Positions 1 through 8,687 of a stretch of 43,523 nucleotides of DNA are shown piece by piece. Source of the DNA: DAOPXV01 sp035352535 (GTDB lineage Bacteria > Muiribacteriota > UBA9980); contig CAZJFS010000016.1 of assembly GCA_964545075.1 (NCBI GenBank), positions 1 to 43,523 on the forward strand, read 5' to 3'. Position numbers and translations under genes: made by a program. The notes under the pieces were generated by a model, which was not told the origin of the DNA, searched no databases, and saw only the letters and a list, made by a program, of their open reading frames with translations. Position 1 is the stretch's first letter; each line of letters opens with the position of its first letter.

Positions 1-181
1 CTTAATTTTTCAAATAACAAAAACTTTTACGATTTGATTTCACACAGTCTCTTAAATATAAAAGTGATTTAAACGAAAAGCAAAAAGCTTTATTTGATAA
101 AATGAAAGCAGCATTTTTCTTTACAAACCCTTAATTATATGATACTATCAAGTATCAATGGTTTGATATACGGAGAACTTT

Positions 182-802
182 ATGGCTCGACAAAGCTGCA
201 TGGCGATTTATCTTGCGGTCGAGGATAAACGTGGTATTTCGGCACTATTTCTGATGAAGGAAATCGAGATGTCTTACTCCGCAGTCCGGGTTATGCTGTA
301 TAAAATCAGAGACTATATGGAAGGCCCGGATTCTGTTTACAGACTTGCCGATATCGTTGAAGCAGAAGAATCTATTTTGTAGGCCCGGGTAATGGTGGAA
401 AAAGAGGCCGCGGGATGCCGCTTTATGCGAAAATTAGCGTCGTTGATGATATAACTAAAAAAGCAGTTTCGGCTCTTATTAACGAAAATGCTGATGCAGG
501 AACGAAAAAAATCAGTGACGGGCTAAACGTACATGATTATTTGAAGGATTCTAAGATATACGAACATGTTCAATTAAACGCCGACTTTGAAAATCTGTCC
601 TGGGTGTATAAAGTTCTATATAAAGCAAAAGCATTCTTACGGGGGACTCTGTCATGGTTTGGAAAAGAAACATTTACAAAGTTACCTGAGAGAATTTTGC
701 TATAGCTTCAACCGGCGTTTCCGGCAAAGCCAATTATTCGATAGATTGTTAGAAGCCTGCTCTAAACATAAGGCAATTCCCGCAGTTATTTTGCCTTTAT
801 AG
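182..802 (+). pseudogene. IS1595-family (ISXO2-like) transposase relic, frameshifted
   Basis: Remnant of a DDE transposase read in three pieces. Frame 2 from 182 gives the family core (AIYLAVEDKRGIS, then a VRVMLYKIRDYM helix). The frame changes near 380, where frame 1 reads the GGKRGRGM motif that follows the first catalytic acid. It returns to frame 2 near 650 for the family's C-terminal block (GLEKKHLQSYLREFCYSFNRR). Two frameshifts are therefore needed, and stop codons interrupt each frame. The N-terminal Cys zinc-ribbon part, usually about 100 residues, is missing, and the first catalytic position reads VEAEES where the family has VEADET, so D has become E. No terminal inverted repeats were found. 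It is inactive. The family call rests on remembered motifs of IS1595/ISXO2 transposases and is strong for the C-terminal block. Confidence 0.85.
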
Positions 803-848
803 TCGTGTGAATTTTTCGAATTAAAAGTTACTAAGGAGCAAAAATAAA

Positions 849-2687
849 ATGATAGATTTTATCGGAGCAAAGATCGGCAAAGATTATAATAATAATAATG
901 GATGCCATTTTAACGTATGGGCGCCAAACGCGAATAACATATATGTAACCGGCAATTTTAATAATTGGGAAAGAAATATAAAGGAATTGAAAGATAAAGG
1001 ATATCAACTGGAAAATCTTGACAACGGTTATCATGCAGGCTTTATTAAAGGCGTTAAAAACGGCGACGGCTATAAATATATACTTGATACGAAAAATAAT
1101 AAAATAATAGAAAGAATAGATCCCGCCGCAAGAGATACGGATCATTCCGGAGCGCATGATCCGAATAACCACGGATACGTCATCGATCCGGCCTATGAAT
1201 GGGATTATTTTAAAACGCCGGACTTTCGCGACATCAATTTATATCAATTGCATGTCGGTTCCTTCGCCGGCTTCAACGACGGAATAACCGTGAATAACAA
1301 CACCGCGAAAATAAGTCAGATAGAGTGCAAATTGGAATATATAAAAGAGATGGGATTTACCGCGATAGAATTACTTCCGGTGCAGGAATTCAGAGGCGAC
1401 GTTGGAAAAGGTTACGCTCCGGCGTTTTATTTCGCGCTTGAATCGGCGTATGGAACCCCTGAAGAATACAGACACTTTGTAAATGAAGCGCATAAGAAAG
1501 GGTTGGCCGTTATATTTGACGTCGTGTATAATCACGCGAACGACGATGAAAACGACGGTTCGTTAACTAATTTTGACGGAGACAATACTAATAACGGAAT
1601 TTATTTTTCTGAATATACCTATTGCGGCGGAAGAGTGCCTGCGTTCTGGAAACAGGAAGTAAAGGACTTTTTTCTTGAAAATGCGAAAATGTATTTTCGG
1701 GAATACAACGCGGACGGGTTGAGATTTGACCTGACGAATGAAATTCAAAATAATTCCAATTATGAAGACGGGAAAAAATTTCTTCAATACATGACGTGGC
1801 ATTTGAAAAGCGAGCATCCGGATAAATATCTGATCGCCGAACATCATCCCGAGGGCGATGATATTATTCGGAACGTCGGATTTCATGCTACGTGGGCCGC
1901 AAATTCCCATCATGAATTTCAAAGGGCGATGTACGGCGAAGATCCCGTAAATAAAATTAAAAATATAATAGGAAAAAATTATGGATATGGAAGAAATTAT
2001 CCGGACCAGTGGAATCTTATAAAATATACCCTTGGAAGTCATGATGAATGTAATGACGGCGATGGAGGAACAACGGTCAATAAAGAAAACGTGAATGACA
2101 AACACAGATATTTTATAGAATTTTTCGGCGGAAGAGCCGATGCGCTGGCAAGAGCGAAAACAAGAATGGGCTGGGCTTTAAATGTGGCGATGATGGGAAC
2201 TCCGATGCTTTTTATGGGAAACGAATGCCATATGTACGGTTACTGGAATGACGATTCCGACTGCAATGGAGATCATAGATTCGATTGGTCGGTCGCGGGA
2301 GATCCGGTCGGTATGACAATGCGAAAAATGGTTTCGAACGTAAATTCAATAAGACTTTCCAATCCCGCATTCAGAAGCGAAGAAATTTATTATGGATTTC
2401 ATGATGATTTCGATAATAATGTTTTTGCCTTTAAACGTTGCCATTACAATGAAAATGTCATATTGGTTATTTTGAATATGAGCGATATAGATTTTGAAGA
2501 TCACTCATATGGCGTTTCAATCGGCGAGCATGAAGGTAAATGGGAACAGATATTTTGTTCACAAGACGCTCTATACGGCGGTCGGGACGAAGCCGGGAAC
2601 GCTTTTTATGAACCGCTTACGGATAACGGGAAAATATATATAAACCTTCCGCAGTGGAGTGTTGTAATGATGAGACTTGCGCATTGA
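849..2687 (+). CDS. GH13 alpha-glucan branching-type enzyme
   Basis: Glycoside hydrolase family 13 enzyme of 612 residues, probably a 1,4-alpha-glucan branching enzyme acting on glycogen-like polymer in the cytoplasm. An N-terminal CBM48/isoamylase-N-like module (about 15-100, FNVWAPNANNIYVTGNFNNW) precedes the catalytic barrel. The four GH13 regions are visible: DVVYNH (about 224), GLRFD with the presumed Asp nucleophile (about 293), LIAEHHPEG with the Glu acid/base (about 331) and LGSHDE (about 397). A beta-sandwich end closes with QWSVVMMRL. There is no signal peptide. AAGGAG lies about 10 bases before the ATG. It stands alone with no other glycogen gene nearby and is AT-richer than the genes after 4800, which suits acquisition. 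Trehalohydrolase or another GH13 activity is possible; region IV SHDE favours branching enzyme. Confidence 0.85.
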   Translation: MIDFIGAKIGKDYNNNNGCHFNVWAPNANNIYVTGNFNNWERNIKELKDKGYQLENLDNGYHAGFIKGVKNGDGYKYILDTKNNKIIERIDPAARDTDHSGAHDPNNHGYVIDPAYEWDYFKTPDFRDINLYQLHVGSFAGFNDGITVNNNTAKISQIECKLEYIKEMGFTAIELLPVQEFRGDVGKGYAPAFYFALESAYGTPEEYRHFVNEAHKKGLAVIFDVVYNHANDDENDGSLTNFDGDNTNNGIYFSEYTYCGGRVPAFWKQEVKDFFLENAKMYFREYNADGLRFDLTNEIQNNSNYEDGKKFLQYMTWHLKSEHPDKYLIAEHHPEGDDIIRNVGFHATWAANSHHEFQRAMYGEDPVNKIKNIIGKNYGYGRNYPDQWNLIKYTLGSHDECNDGDGGTTVNKENVNDKHRYFIEFFGGRADALARAKTRMGWALNVAMMGTPMLFMGNECHMYGYWNDDSDCNGDHRFDWSVAGDPVGMTMRKMVSNVNSIRLSNPAFRSEEIYYGFHDDFDNNVFAFKRCHYNENVILVILNMSDIDFEDHSYGVSIGEHEGKWEQIFCSQDALYGGRDEAGNAFYEPLTDNGKIYINLPQWSVVMMRLAH

Positions 2688-2822
2688 AAATAAAATGATT
2701 TTATAAAAACCATCAAATTATATTATTAGTCATGCAATGACGGTTCTCGATCAAGATCTGCCGGCCGGATAGCCCGGAATTTATAGTGTAAATGCGTACA
2801 AAATGATGCCGCCATACTATAA

Positions 2823-3016
2823 ACTTTATCGTTCTGGAGAATCCAAGCTTATATCGGTCATTTATTTTATCCGACGCTGCTTGCATATGAATTTATAAGG
2901 CTTTTTCCGCAAACGGCGATTATGGACGCGTCATTTCGGATATTATGAAAACGGTCGAAATCAGTCCGGCCGATTCTTACGTCAAAACCGAACGGCAGAA
3001 GATATTTGATATTTAA
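2823..3016 (+). pseudogene. Unidentified broken coding remnant
   Basis: The 387-base gap between the GH13 gene and the next gene is not clean spacer. Frame 3 from about 2823 reads protein-like sequence (AYIGHLFYPTLLAYEFIRLF). Near 2905 the protein-like reading moves to frame 2 and continues for about 36 codons to a TAA at 3014-3016, including the segments DYGRVISDIMKTVEIS and ADSYVKTERQKIFDI. No start codon or ribosome site serves either part. I read it as the C-terminal tail of a decayed gene with one frameshift, but I do not recognise the family. Chance open frames cannot be excluded for pieces this short. Confidence 0.35.
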
Positions 3017-3074
3017 AAAAACAAGCCATTGGATACGCTGATATCTAAGAAAAATAAAAATGGGTGTGATACTA

Positions 3075-3710
3075 ATGAGCAAAGATTCCAGAAATGGTTG
3101 GTTAGTCGATATGGTTAAAAAAAATATTAACATAACCGATCACTATAAAGTAAAAAAAATTTTTGGAAGTACCTGGTTATACAATCTGCTGGAAAAACAA
3201 ACTGAAAGGTCAGAAAATTTCAGGGTGGCCGTTAACTCTAATAAAGGAAAGCGAATATTGAACATCTTCTGCCTGACTATGGCAATTTGCCTTTTTATCT
3301 TTGGCCTTTATACTACTTTTAAATCATTGAATTTAATATTTTACTCGGAAAAAACCCAGGGCTTAATCGTCGATCTTAAATATTCGGAACATCGTTCGAA
3401 AAACGCGCAGGGCCGAACTTCTTATCCAATAGTAAAATTCAAGGCGAGTGACGGCAAAGAATATAAATTTGTATCTGAATTGGGGATCGGCGGCGGTGAT
3501 TATAATATAGCGAATAAAGTAGAAGTGTTATATATAAAAAACAATCCTGATGAAGCTGAAATCAATTCGAAATTACATCTTTTACTCTGGCCCGTTATTT
3601 TTATTCTCGTTGGCATCGGGATTATATTTGGAATAGTATCAGAAAATTTGAAAAACAAGACGTTAAAAGATCCGGAATTAGAATTTTTAAATGCGCATGA
3701 AATAAAGTAG
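3075..3710 (+). CDS. DUF3592-like two-TM membrane protein
   Basis: Membrane protein of about 211 residues. An N-terminal soluble stretch of about 55 residues is followed by a transmembrane helix (ICLFIFGLYTTFKSL). An external beta-rich domain follows, containing GLIVDL, YPIVKFKASDGKEYKF and VEVLYIKNNPDEAEI, and a second helix (LLLWPVIFILVGIGIIFGIV) leads to a short charged tail. The order helix, 'G.V...' strand, 'P.V.F...DG..' strand, 'V.YdP.nP..A' and helix is that of DUF3592 proteins, whose function is unknown. The ATG at 3075 is preferred because GGTGTG lies about 7 bases upstream; the in-frame ATG at 3060 has no ribosome site. The stop is 8 bases before the next ATG, so the two are probably co-transcribed. 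Codon use is AT-rich like its neighbours. Confidence 0.7.
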   Translation: MSKDSRNGWLVDMVKKNINITDHYKVKKIFGSTWLYNLLEKQTERSENFRVAVNSNKGKRILNIFCLTMAICLFIFGLYTTFKSLNLIFYSEKTQGLIVDLKYSEHRSKNAQGRTSYPIVKFKASDGKEYKFVSELGIGGGDYNIANKVEVLYIKNNPDEAEINSKLHLLLWPVIFILVGIGIIFGIVSENLKNKTLKDPELEFLNAHEIK

Positions 3711-3718
3711 AAGCGAAT

Positions 3719-4288
3719 ATGAATAATAAAAATGTGATATTACTGACTGGTGACATTGGAGTCGGGAAATCGACTATCGCAAATAATACGCTAAAAAGGT
3801 TGCTGGCTGAAAATATAATAAAAAACGGTGATATTTTTGGTTATAAGACGGTTCGCCTGTCTGATCCGTCTGGAAAAATCGAAGGATTTGACGCCGTTAC
3901 ATATGGCGGTGAAAGGTGCCCGATAGCTTCGGTGAGTCATGAAACACCGCACAGGTACATGAAATTTTTCGTGAATATAAAAGCATTCGAGCGGACATTG
4001 ATGTTGGAATTCGAAAAAGCGAAAAAATATGCCAATCCGATAGTCCATATTGATGAGATCGGGCTTATGGAAAAAATCTCTCCGCGATATATCAATATGC
4101 TCAACAGTTTGATCAGAGATTTTAAAGTTCCGATAATTGCCGTGATCAAATACATTGCCCAAGACGATTTTCTTGATAAAATAAAAAACTTTGATAATGC
4201 CGAACTATTTACGGTAACTAAAATCAATCGCGAATGGATCGGCGGCGAAGTTTATGAAAAATTTTCCGCTATTATAAAAAATCGGTAA
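3719..4288 (+). CDS. THEP1-like nucleoside-triphosphatase (NTPase_1)
   Basis: P-loop NTPase of 189 residues. The Walker A motif is GDIGVGKST (about residues 11-19) and the Walker B region is IVHIDEIGLMEK (about 111-122). The IDEIG.ME pattern, the length and the C-terminal VTKINRE segment match the NTPase_1/THEP1 family, which hydrolyses nucleoside triphosphates and has been discussed as a nucleotide or RNA kinase-like group with unsettled physiology. It is cytoplasmic, with no signal. It lies 8 bases after the DUF3592-like gene with only a weak ribosome site (AGAAG), so translation is probably coupled. After it comes a long stretch with no intact gene. Confidence 0.75.
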   Translation: MNNKNVILLTGDIGVGKSTIANNTLKRLLAENIIKNGDIFGYKTVRLSDPSGKIEGFDAVTYGGERCPIASVSHETPHRYMKFFVNIKAFERTLMLEFEKAKKYANPIVHIDEIGLMEKISPRYINMLNSLIRDFKVPIIAVIKYIAQDDFLDKIKNFDNAELFTVTKINREWIGGEVYEKFSAIIKNR

Positions 4289-4801
4289 GGGGCGTGAATT
4301 GAAATGTTTTTATCTAAAATATTTGAAAAATCGAAGGAATTTAAAGAAATAAATATTAAATTGATAACGAAAAATAATGCGGATAGTCTCTGAAGGATTC
4401 GGAACAAGGCTATTCAATAAATATTGTGAAAAACACATCGTAAGAATTTGGGGACTTTTGACAAGACATGTTATTTCCAGTATAATTAATATTAAGATTG
4501 CTTTGTTTTAGAACATTAAAGTCTTAAAAAAATCGATAGCGCTTAGAAAATCTATTCTGGCAACGGTAATCGACGGTTCCGAAGCAGCCGGAAGAACCCT
4601 TTAAAAAAGAAATATTCCCATTGTATTTTGACATCGCGTATGCGGCTGGTAAAAGAAATCGCGCGAGATGGCGATTTGTCCTGTGATCCGTCGGTTTCGT
4701 GCGCGCGCTGGAATATTCATAAATACAATCGGGCGTAGTTATTGTTTATGCAATATGGGGCATGTACGACGGAGACGAACGTGTAATCTGGAGAGATGAA
4801 G
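4289..4801 (+). other. Gene-free stretch with a strong promoter and possible relic
   Basis: This stretch of 513 bases has no intact gene. It contains a perfect sigma-70-type promoter (4458-4486) and then about 310 bases before the kinase start. Short protein-like runs appear, for example ILATVIDGSEAAGRTL ending near 4603 and MYDGDERVIWRDEDEV just before the kinase, but stops interrupt all frames. It is either an untranslated leader or a decayed gene; I see no recognisable RNA fold. Confidence 0.4.
4458..4486 (+). promoter_or_regulatory. Consensus sigma-70 promoter
   Basis: TTGACA at 4458-4463 and TATAAT at 4481-4486 are separated by exactly 17 bases, giving 12 of 12 consensus positions. The next intact gene is the sensor kinase at 4802, about 310 bases beyond the predicted start site. 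Confidence 0.75.
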
Positions 4802-6571
4802 ATGAAGTTTAATATATTTACAAAATTGTTTTGTTCATTTTTCATTATAGCCTTATTGGGCGTCGCTGTCGGTTTTATTGCGCTAACCGACAATATGCGT
4901 GTTGTAAGCTCTTTTACAGCTTCCGGCGAGCGGCATTTCAGGTCCATCGTGACGGCGTTGACGGAAACAAGCAGTTACTCCAAACGGGCTGAAGGTCATT
5001 TGATGATCTACCTGTCCTTGCACGATGCGGCGGATAAGAAAAAATTTTATTCGCGTTGCGCCTCTTTACAGGAGCAGCTTGTAATTATAAGCGAAAAAGC
5101 TCAGAATTTTAAAGTTCGATCAAAACTTGCTGAGATCAAGCCGCTCGTTGACCAAGTTCAGCCTTTGGGAACGCTGCTGATCGAAGCCCATGACAGGGAT
5201 ATGGCCGGCACCGGAAAATTTGTAATAGAAAAGTATGCTGAATCGATACTGAAATTATTTGAAACTACTTCCAGAATCCGTGAATTTTCAATGTCTCTGG
5301 CAAAATACGAACTGGAATTGGCGGACAACGACAAGCTTAACGCCATTAATGAGGCGAAATTTCTGCGGGATAAACTGATCCTGTTCGGGTTGCTTTCATT
5401 TATGGCTGCATTGCTCTTCAGTTATCTCATCGCCAGGACCATCGCCCGCCCGCTAGCGGAACTTAAGAATATGGCGGGGGTGATTGGGAGCGGTGACCTG
5501 GGAGTCAGAACGGCCATTCAATCGAATGATGAAATCGGCGCCCTGGCGTCGGCTTTTAATTACATGGCCGGCAATCTGCAAACATCAAATCAGAAGTTGC
5601 AGCAAAGCGAAGCCAAATACAGCAGCTATGTTGAAAACGCTCCGGACGGCATATTTGTTATCGATGAAAAGGGGTATTTATTAGAATTGAACCGTGCCGC
5701 ATGCCTTATGGGTGGATATACCCGAGAAGAGCTTTTGAACACATGTATTATCGATATACTGCCGGAGGATTCTTTAGAAATTGCGTGTACTTACTTTAAG
5801 GCAATGTCTGAAAAAGTTTCTTCAAACATAGAAGGCCAATTCAAGCATAAAGACGGTTCAATTCGCTGGGTATCCGTCGGGACGGTAAAACTCGCGGAGT
5901 CGCGCTTCCTTGGTTTTATTAAAGATATCACTGAGCGTAAATTGGCGGAAAATAAAGTAAAAGCACTTCTCGCGGAAAAAGAAATCGTACTCAGGGAAGT
6001 CCACCACCGTATTAAGAACAATATGAATACTGTTGTGGGCATTATGTCGTTGCAGCTGGATACGTTGAGTGAACCGTCGGCCATAGCGGCCATAAGTGAT
6101 GCGAAAAGTCGTGTGCTGAGTATGATGATTTTGTATGATAAACTTTATCGTTCAAGCGGTTTCAAAGAATTATCGTTCAGGGAATATGCCTCTCCTCTTG
6201 TGGACGAAATTATTGGCAATTTTCCAAATAAGGCGATAGTAAAAATAGAAAAAAGCGTTGATGATTTTATGATTCCCGTCGGCATGTTATCCACTCTAGG
6301 AATTATTATTAACGAAATCCTTACCAATATTATGAAATACGCTTTTGCTGGAAGGGATAACGGATTGATAACGGTATTCGTTACGAACCTGAATAAACGC
6401 ATAACAATCGCTATCGGGGACAATGGAATCGGAATTCCCGAATCTATTGATATCGCCAATTCCTCTGGATTTGGACTTCAGCTTATATCCATGATAACGG
6501 ATACGTTGAACGGCACGATAAAGATTGAACGTGATAATGGCACTAAATTCATTCTGGAATTTAATTTGTAA
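4802..6571 (+). CDS. Membrane sensor histidine kinase, HAMP-PAS-HisKA_2-HATPase_c
   Basis: Sensor kinase of 589 residues. The order is TM1 (about 7-28), a helical extracytoplasmic sensor region (about 30-185), TM2 (about 193-211), HAMP (about 212-265, with RPLAELKNM and SNDEIGALA), PAS (about 272-380, ending FIKDITERK), the HisKA_2 dimerisation helix with H-box EVHHRIKNN (H401/H402), and an HATPase_c domain with N box NEILTNIMKYAF, G1 box DNGIGIP and a GFGLQL lid. It would autophosphorylate in response to an envelope signal and pass phosphate to a response regulator. No regulator gene is adjacent, so it is an orphan here. The ATG at 4802 is chosen because GGAG lies 8 bases upstream; the ATG at 4796 is only 2 bases from it. 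Its kinase core closely resembles that of the second kinase at 17977-20496. Confidence 0.93.
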   Translation: MKFNIFTKLFCSFFIIALLGVAVGFIALTDNMRVVSSFTASGERHFRSIVTALTETSSYSKRAEGHLMIYLSLHDAADKKKFYSRCASLQEQLVIISEKAQNFKVRSKLAEIKPLVDQVQPLGTLLIEAHDRDMAGTGKFVIEKYAESILKLFETTSRIREFSMSLAKYELELADNDKLNAINEAKFLRDKLILFGLLSFMAALLFSYLIARTIARPLAELKNMAGVIGSGDLGVRTAIQSNDEIGALASAFNYMAGNLQTSNQKLQQSEAKYSSYVENAPDGIFVIDEKGYLLELNRAACLMGGYTREELLNTCIIDILPEDSLEIACTYFKAMSEKVSSNIEGQFKHKDGSIRWVSVGTVKLAESRFLGFIKDITERKLAENKVKALLAEKEIVLREVHHRIKNNMNTVVGIMSLQLDTLSEPSAIAAISDAKSRVLSMMILYDKLYRSSGFKELSFREYASPLVDEIIGNFPNKAIVKIEKSVDDFMIPVGMLSTLGIIINEILTNIMKYAFAGRDNGLITVFVTNLNKRITIAIGDNGIGIPESIDIANSSGFGLQLISMITDTLNGTIKIERDNGTKFILEFNL

Positions 6572-6576
6572 AAAAA

Positions 6577-6605
6577 ACGACAAACCTTTTTTTTTATGGT
6601 ATAAT
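6577..6605 (+). promoter_or_regulatory. Candidate promoter for the Thr-rich exported protein
   Basis: TATAAT at 6600-6605 is preceded at 17 bases by ACGACA (4 of 6). It lies just after the kinase stop and about 85 bases before the next start codon. Confidence 0.4.
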
Positions 6606-6689
6606 TATTATAGCGATGATAAAAACAAAATTGTGACGTTATTATTTATTATTGATAAAAGCATGATAATAAAAGGGGGGACATTCAAG

Positions 6690-7469
6690 ATGAAGCTAAA
6701 TATAACGCTAATACTCATTTTCGTTCTTTTGGTCCTTGCGCCATCCAGTTATGCGCAAACATCAAAGCAGCAGCAATTGGATGATTGGGCAGCCCATTAT
6801 GGAACAGGTACTCAAACAACTTCGAGCACTGCATCCACAACGACATCAACGCAAGAACAGTTAGATGATTGGGCAAGGCATGTTACGCCGTGGGCCGTGC
6901 CTCAGGTCAAACCCGTCACTGTCGCGCCGCCGCCATGTACCACTGAGGTTTCGGCCACGACGACCACCGGCGCCAGCGTGGGTGCGACCACGGCTACGAC
7001 TTGCACCAATGAAGTCACGGCTACAACTACAACGGGCACCAATTCAGTTTCAGTCACCGGCACGACCGGCGCGGTTACAGCTACGACGACCACTGGTGGC
7101 ACTCATGAAGTTATAGCTACAACATCGGGCGGTACTAATTCCGTTTCAGTCACAACGTCTGGCACTAACGAGGTCACGGCTACAACCACTTCCGGCACCA
7201 ATTCAGTTTCAGTCACGACAACCTCCGGTACCAGCGAGGTTTCGACTACAACCTCCGGCACCACTGAAGTTACTGCCGCTCAGCATGCAGCTAACCTTGA
7301 TACCGTCAAAGGTATTTACAAAGGTCTCGTCGGTGCCGATCCGGAAGTTAAATTATTGAATTTTCTGACTAATGCCTTAGATCGAAAGGCTTTTACGGTT
7401 GAGCAAATCACGGTCGCCATAACAGCTTCTGATGAATATAAAGCGGCGCATCGATTGGGATTGGAATAA
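6690..7469 (+). CDS. Exported Thr/Ser-rich repeat protein, DUF4214-like C-terminus
   Basis: Secreted protein of 259 residues. A clear signal peptide (1-24, cut near SYA-QT) is followed by two copies of a QLDDWA-x-H motif (about 29-36 and 56-63). A long Thr/Ser/Val low-complexity region (about 85-200) follows, made of variations on TNEVTATTT and GTNSVSVT. The C-terminal domain of about 55 residues (GIYKGLVGADPEVKLLNFL, then QITVAITASDEYKAAH) looks like the DUF4214 pattern found in bacterial surface and S-layer-associated proteins. The Thr-rich part may be a wall- or surface-spanning stalk, possibly glycosylated; that is inference. The ATG at 6690 is chosen because a GGGGGG ribosome site lies 9 bases upstream and the signal peptide begins there. 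The repeat DNA (6940-7270) is prone to copy-number change. Confidence 0.8.
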   Translation: MKLNITLILIFVLLVLAPSSYAQTSKQQQLDDWAAHYGTGTQTTSSTASTTTSTQEQLDDWARHVTPWAVPQVKPVTVAPPPCTTEVSATTTTGASVGATTATTCTNEVTATTTTGTNSVSVTGTTGAVTATTTTGGTHEVIATTSGGTNSVSVTTSGTNEVTATTTSGTNSVSVTTTSGTSEVSTTTSGTTEVTAAQHAANLDTVKGIYKGLVGADPEVKLLNFLTNALDRKAFTVEQITVAITASDEYKAAHRLGLE

Positions 7470-7493
7470 TAAAATATAAACGTTAAAATATCA

Positions 7494-7531
7494 ATATCGC
7501 CCTGCTTACAATAGAAAGCGGGGCGATATTA
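7494..7531. terminator. Bidirectional intrinsic terminator between convergent genes
   Basis: A 13-base stem (5' arm 7494-7506, 3' arm 7519-7531, one G-U pair) has a 12-base loop. T-rich sequence follows on the plus strand and also on the minus strand. It separates the Thr-rich protein gene from the convergent ABC gene. Confidence 0.75.
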
Positions 7532-7635
7532 TTTTGGGAAACTACGGCTTTTTGACATTTTTTAAATGGTTTAATTGCTTATGATTTTTAATAATAAGAG
7601 CTAGATCACCCGGCTGTTTCCGTTAATTTCCGGTA

Positions 7636-8682
7636 TTAGAAATGGCAGCGGTAATAATGCTTTTCGCCTGAAAATTTTATGGCGGGAACTTCGCTCCGGC
7701 AGATATCCTTTGCGTTGACGCAGCGGTCATAAAATTTGCATCCGGCGGTTTTAGAGAAAATGGAAGGCACGTTTCCAGCGATGACATGCAGTTTGTCCTT
7801 GTGGAGAACGAATTCAGGCAGAGCCTGCATGAGCCCTACCGTGTATGGATTTCTGGGTCCCGCGAAAACTTCGGCTGCGCTGCCATGTTCGAAGATCGAG
7901 CCGCGGTACATTACATAAACCTCGTCGCAGATATTCGCGACGACGCCGAGGTCGTGGGTTATTAAAATTATCGAAGAATTATATTTGCCGCGTATTTTAT
8001 ATAAAAGATGAAGGATCTGTTCTGAGATAGTTATGTCAAGTGCAGTGGTCGGTTCGTCCGCGATTATAAGGTCGGGATTATTGGCCACCGCTATTGCTAT
8101 TACGACCCTCTGGCGCATTCCACCGGAAAGCTGATGGGGATAAAGGTCATGCACGGAAGACGGGTCGGGCATTCCTACGTCGGATAGTATTTCGATGGTT
8201 TTTTTGCGCACGCCGGCAGGCGAGAGCGTATGGTCCTGATTTTTAATGGTTTCTCCGACCTGCGAACCTATCGTGTATATGGGGTTTAACGAGGACATAG
8301 GTTCCTGAAATATCATGGAAATTCTGCTGCCGCGGTATTTTTTCATTCCGTGGTAGTTGAGGTCTAAAAGATTTACTGATCGTGAGTTTTCAGGATCGTT
8401 GAAAAGTATATTCCCTGAAGTTATTTCGGCCCCCCGTTCCGGCAGGAGGCCTATTATGGTGCTTCCAAGGACGGTTTTTCCGCAGCCGCTTTCGCCGACC
8501 AGGCCGATTATTTTTCCCTTCGGAATATTCAGGCTTATGTTATCGAGCGCTACGCCCGTGTTGCGGCCTTTGTGAAATTTTACTGAAAGATCGCGCACTT
8601 CGAGTATGTTTCCGAAGTTCGCGGCCTTGTTTATTATATTATCTACGGCTATTGTTTTTTGAGCAGTTTTGGTCATGGACAT
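7636..8682 (-). CDS. Peptide/nickel-type ABC transporter ATP-binding protein (OppD/DppD family)
   Basis: ATPase of about 348 residues that would power import of peptides or similar solutes at the inner face of the cytoplasmic membrane. It shows Walker A GESGCGKT, Q-loop FQEPMSSLNP, signature LSGGMRQR, Walker B LIIADEPTTALD and the H-loop ITHDLG. The C-terminal oligopeptide_HPY extension carries the Cys motif (CKFYDRCVNAKDIC) that is standard in OppD/DppD. The start is uncertain: ATG at 8682 is preferred, with AGAGGA 15 bases upstream, while ATG at 8712 would overlap the upstream binding-protein gene and has no ribosome site. It directly follows the binding protein. No permease (OppB/OppC) and no second ATPase lies in the unit, so partners must be encoded elsewhere. 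Confidence 0.92.
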   Translation of the reverse strand: MSMTKTAQKTIAVDNIINKAANFGNILEVRDLSVKFHKGRNTGVALDNISLNIPKGKIIGLVGESGCGKTVLGSTIIGLLPERGAEITSGNILFNDPENSRSVNLLDLNYHGMKKYRGSRISMIFQEPMSSLNPIYTIGSQVGETIKNQDHTLSPAGVRKKTIEILSDVGMPDPSSVHDLYPHQLSGGMRQRVVIAIAVANNPDLIIADEPTTALDITISEQILHLLYKIRGKYNSSIILITHDLGVVANICDEVYVMYRGSIFEHGSAAEVFAGPRNPYTVGLMQALPEFVLHKDKLHVIAGNVPSIFSKTAGCKFYDRCVNAKDICRSEVPAIKFSGEKHYYRCHF

Positions 8683-8687
8683 GTTGA

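Noticed and set aside
415..705. Open frame of 96 codons that might be a separate gene
   Set aside because: It reads the GGKRGRGM and KAFLRGTL parts of the transposase and joins the flanking pieces, so it belongs to the relic.
1563..2105. Long antisense open frame of about 180 codons
   Set aside because: It is the reverse of the GH13 catalytic region, with no ribosome site and no protein-like pattern.
4540..4620. Fragment ILATVIDGSEAAGRTL as a XdhC-type remnant
   Set aside because: The similarity is too short and is followed by a stop; I did not name it.
6940..7270. Repeat array resembling CRISPR
   Set aside because: The repeats are in-frame coding variants with no fixed repeat-spacer length.
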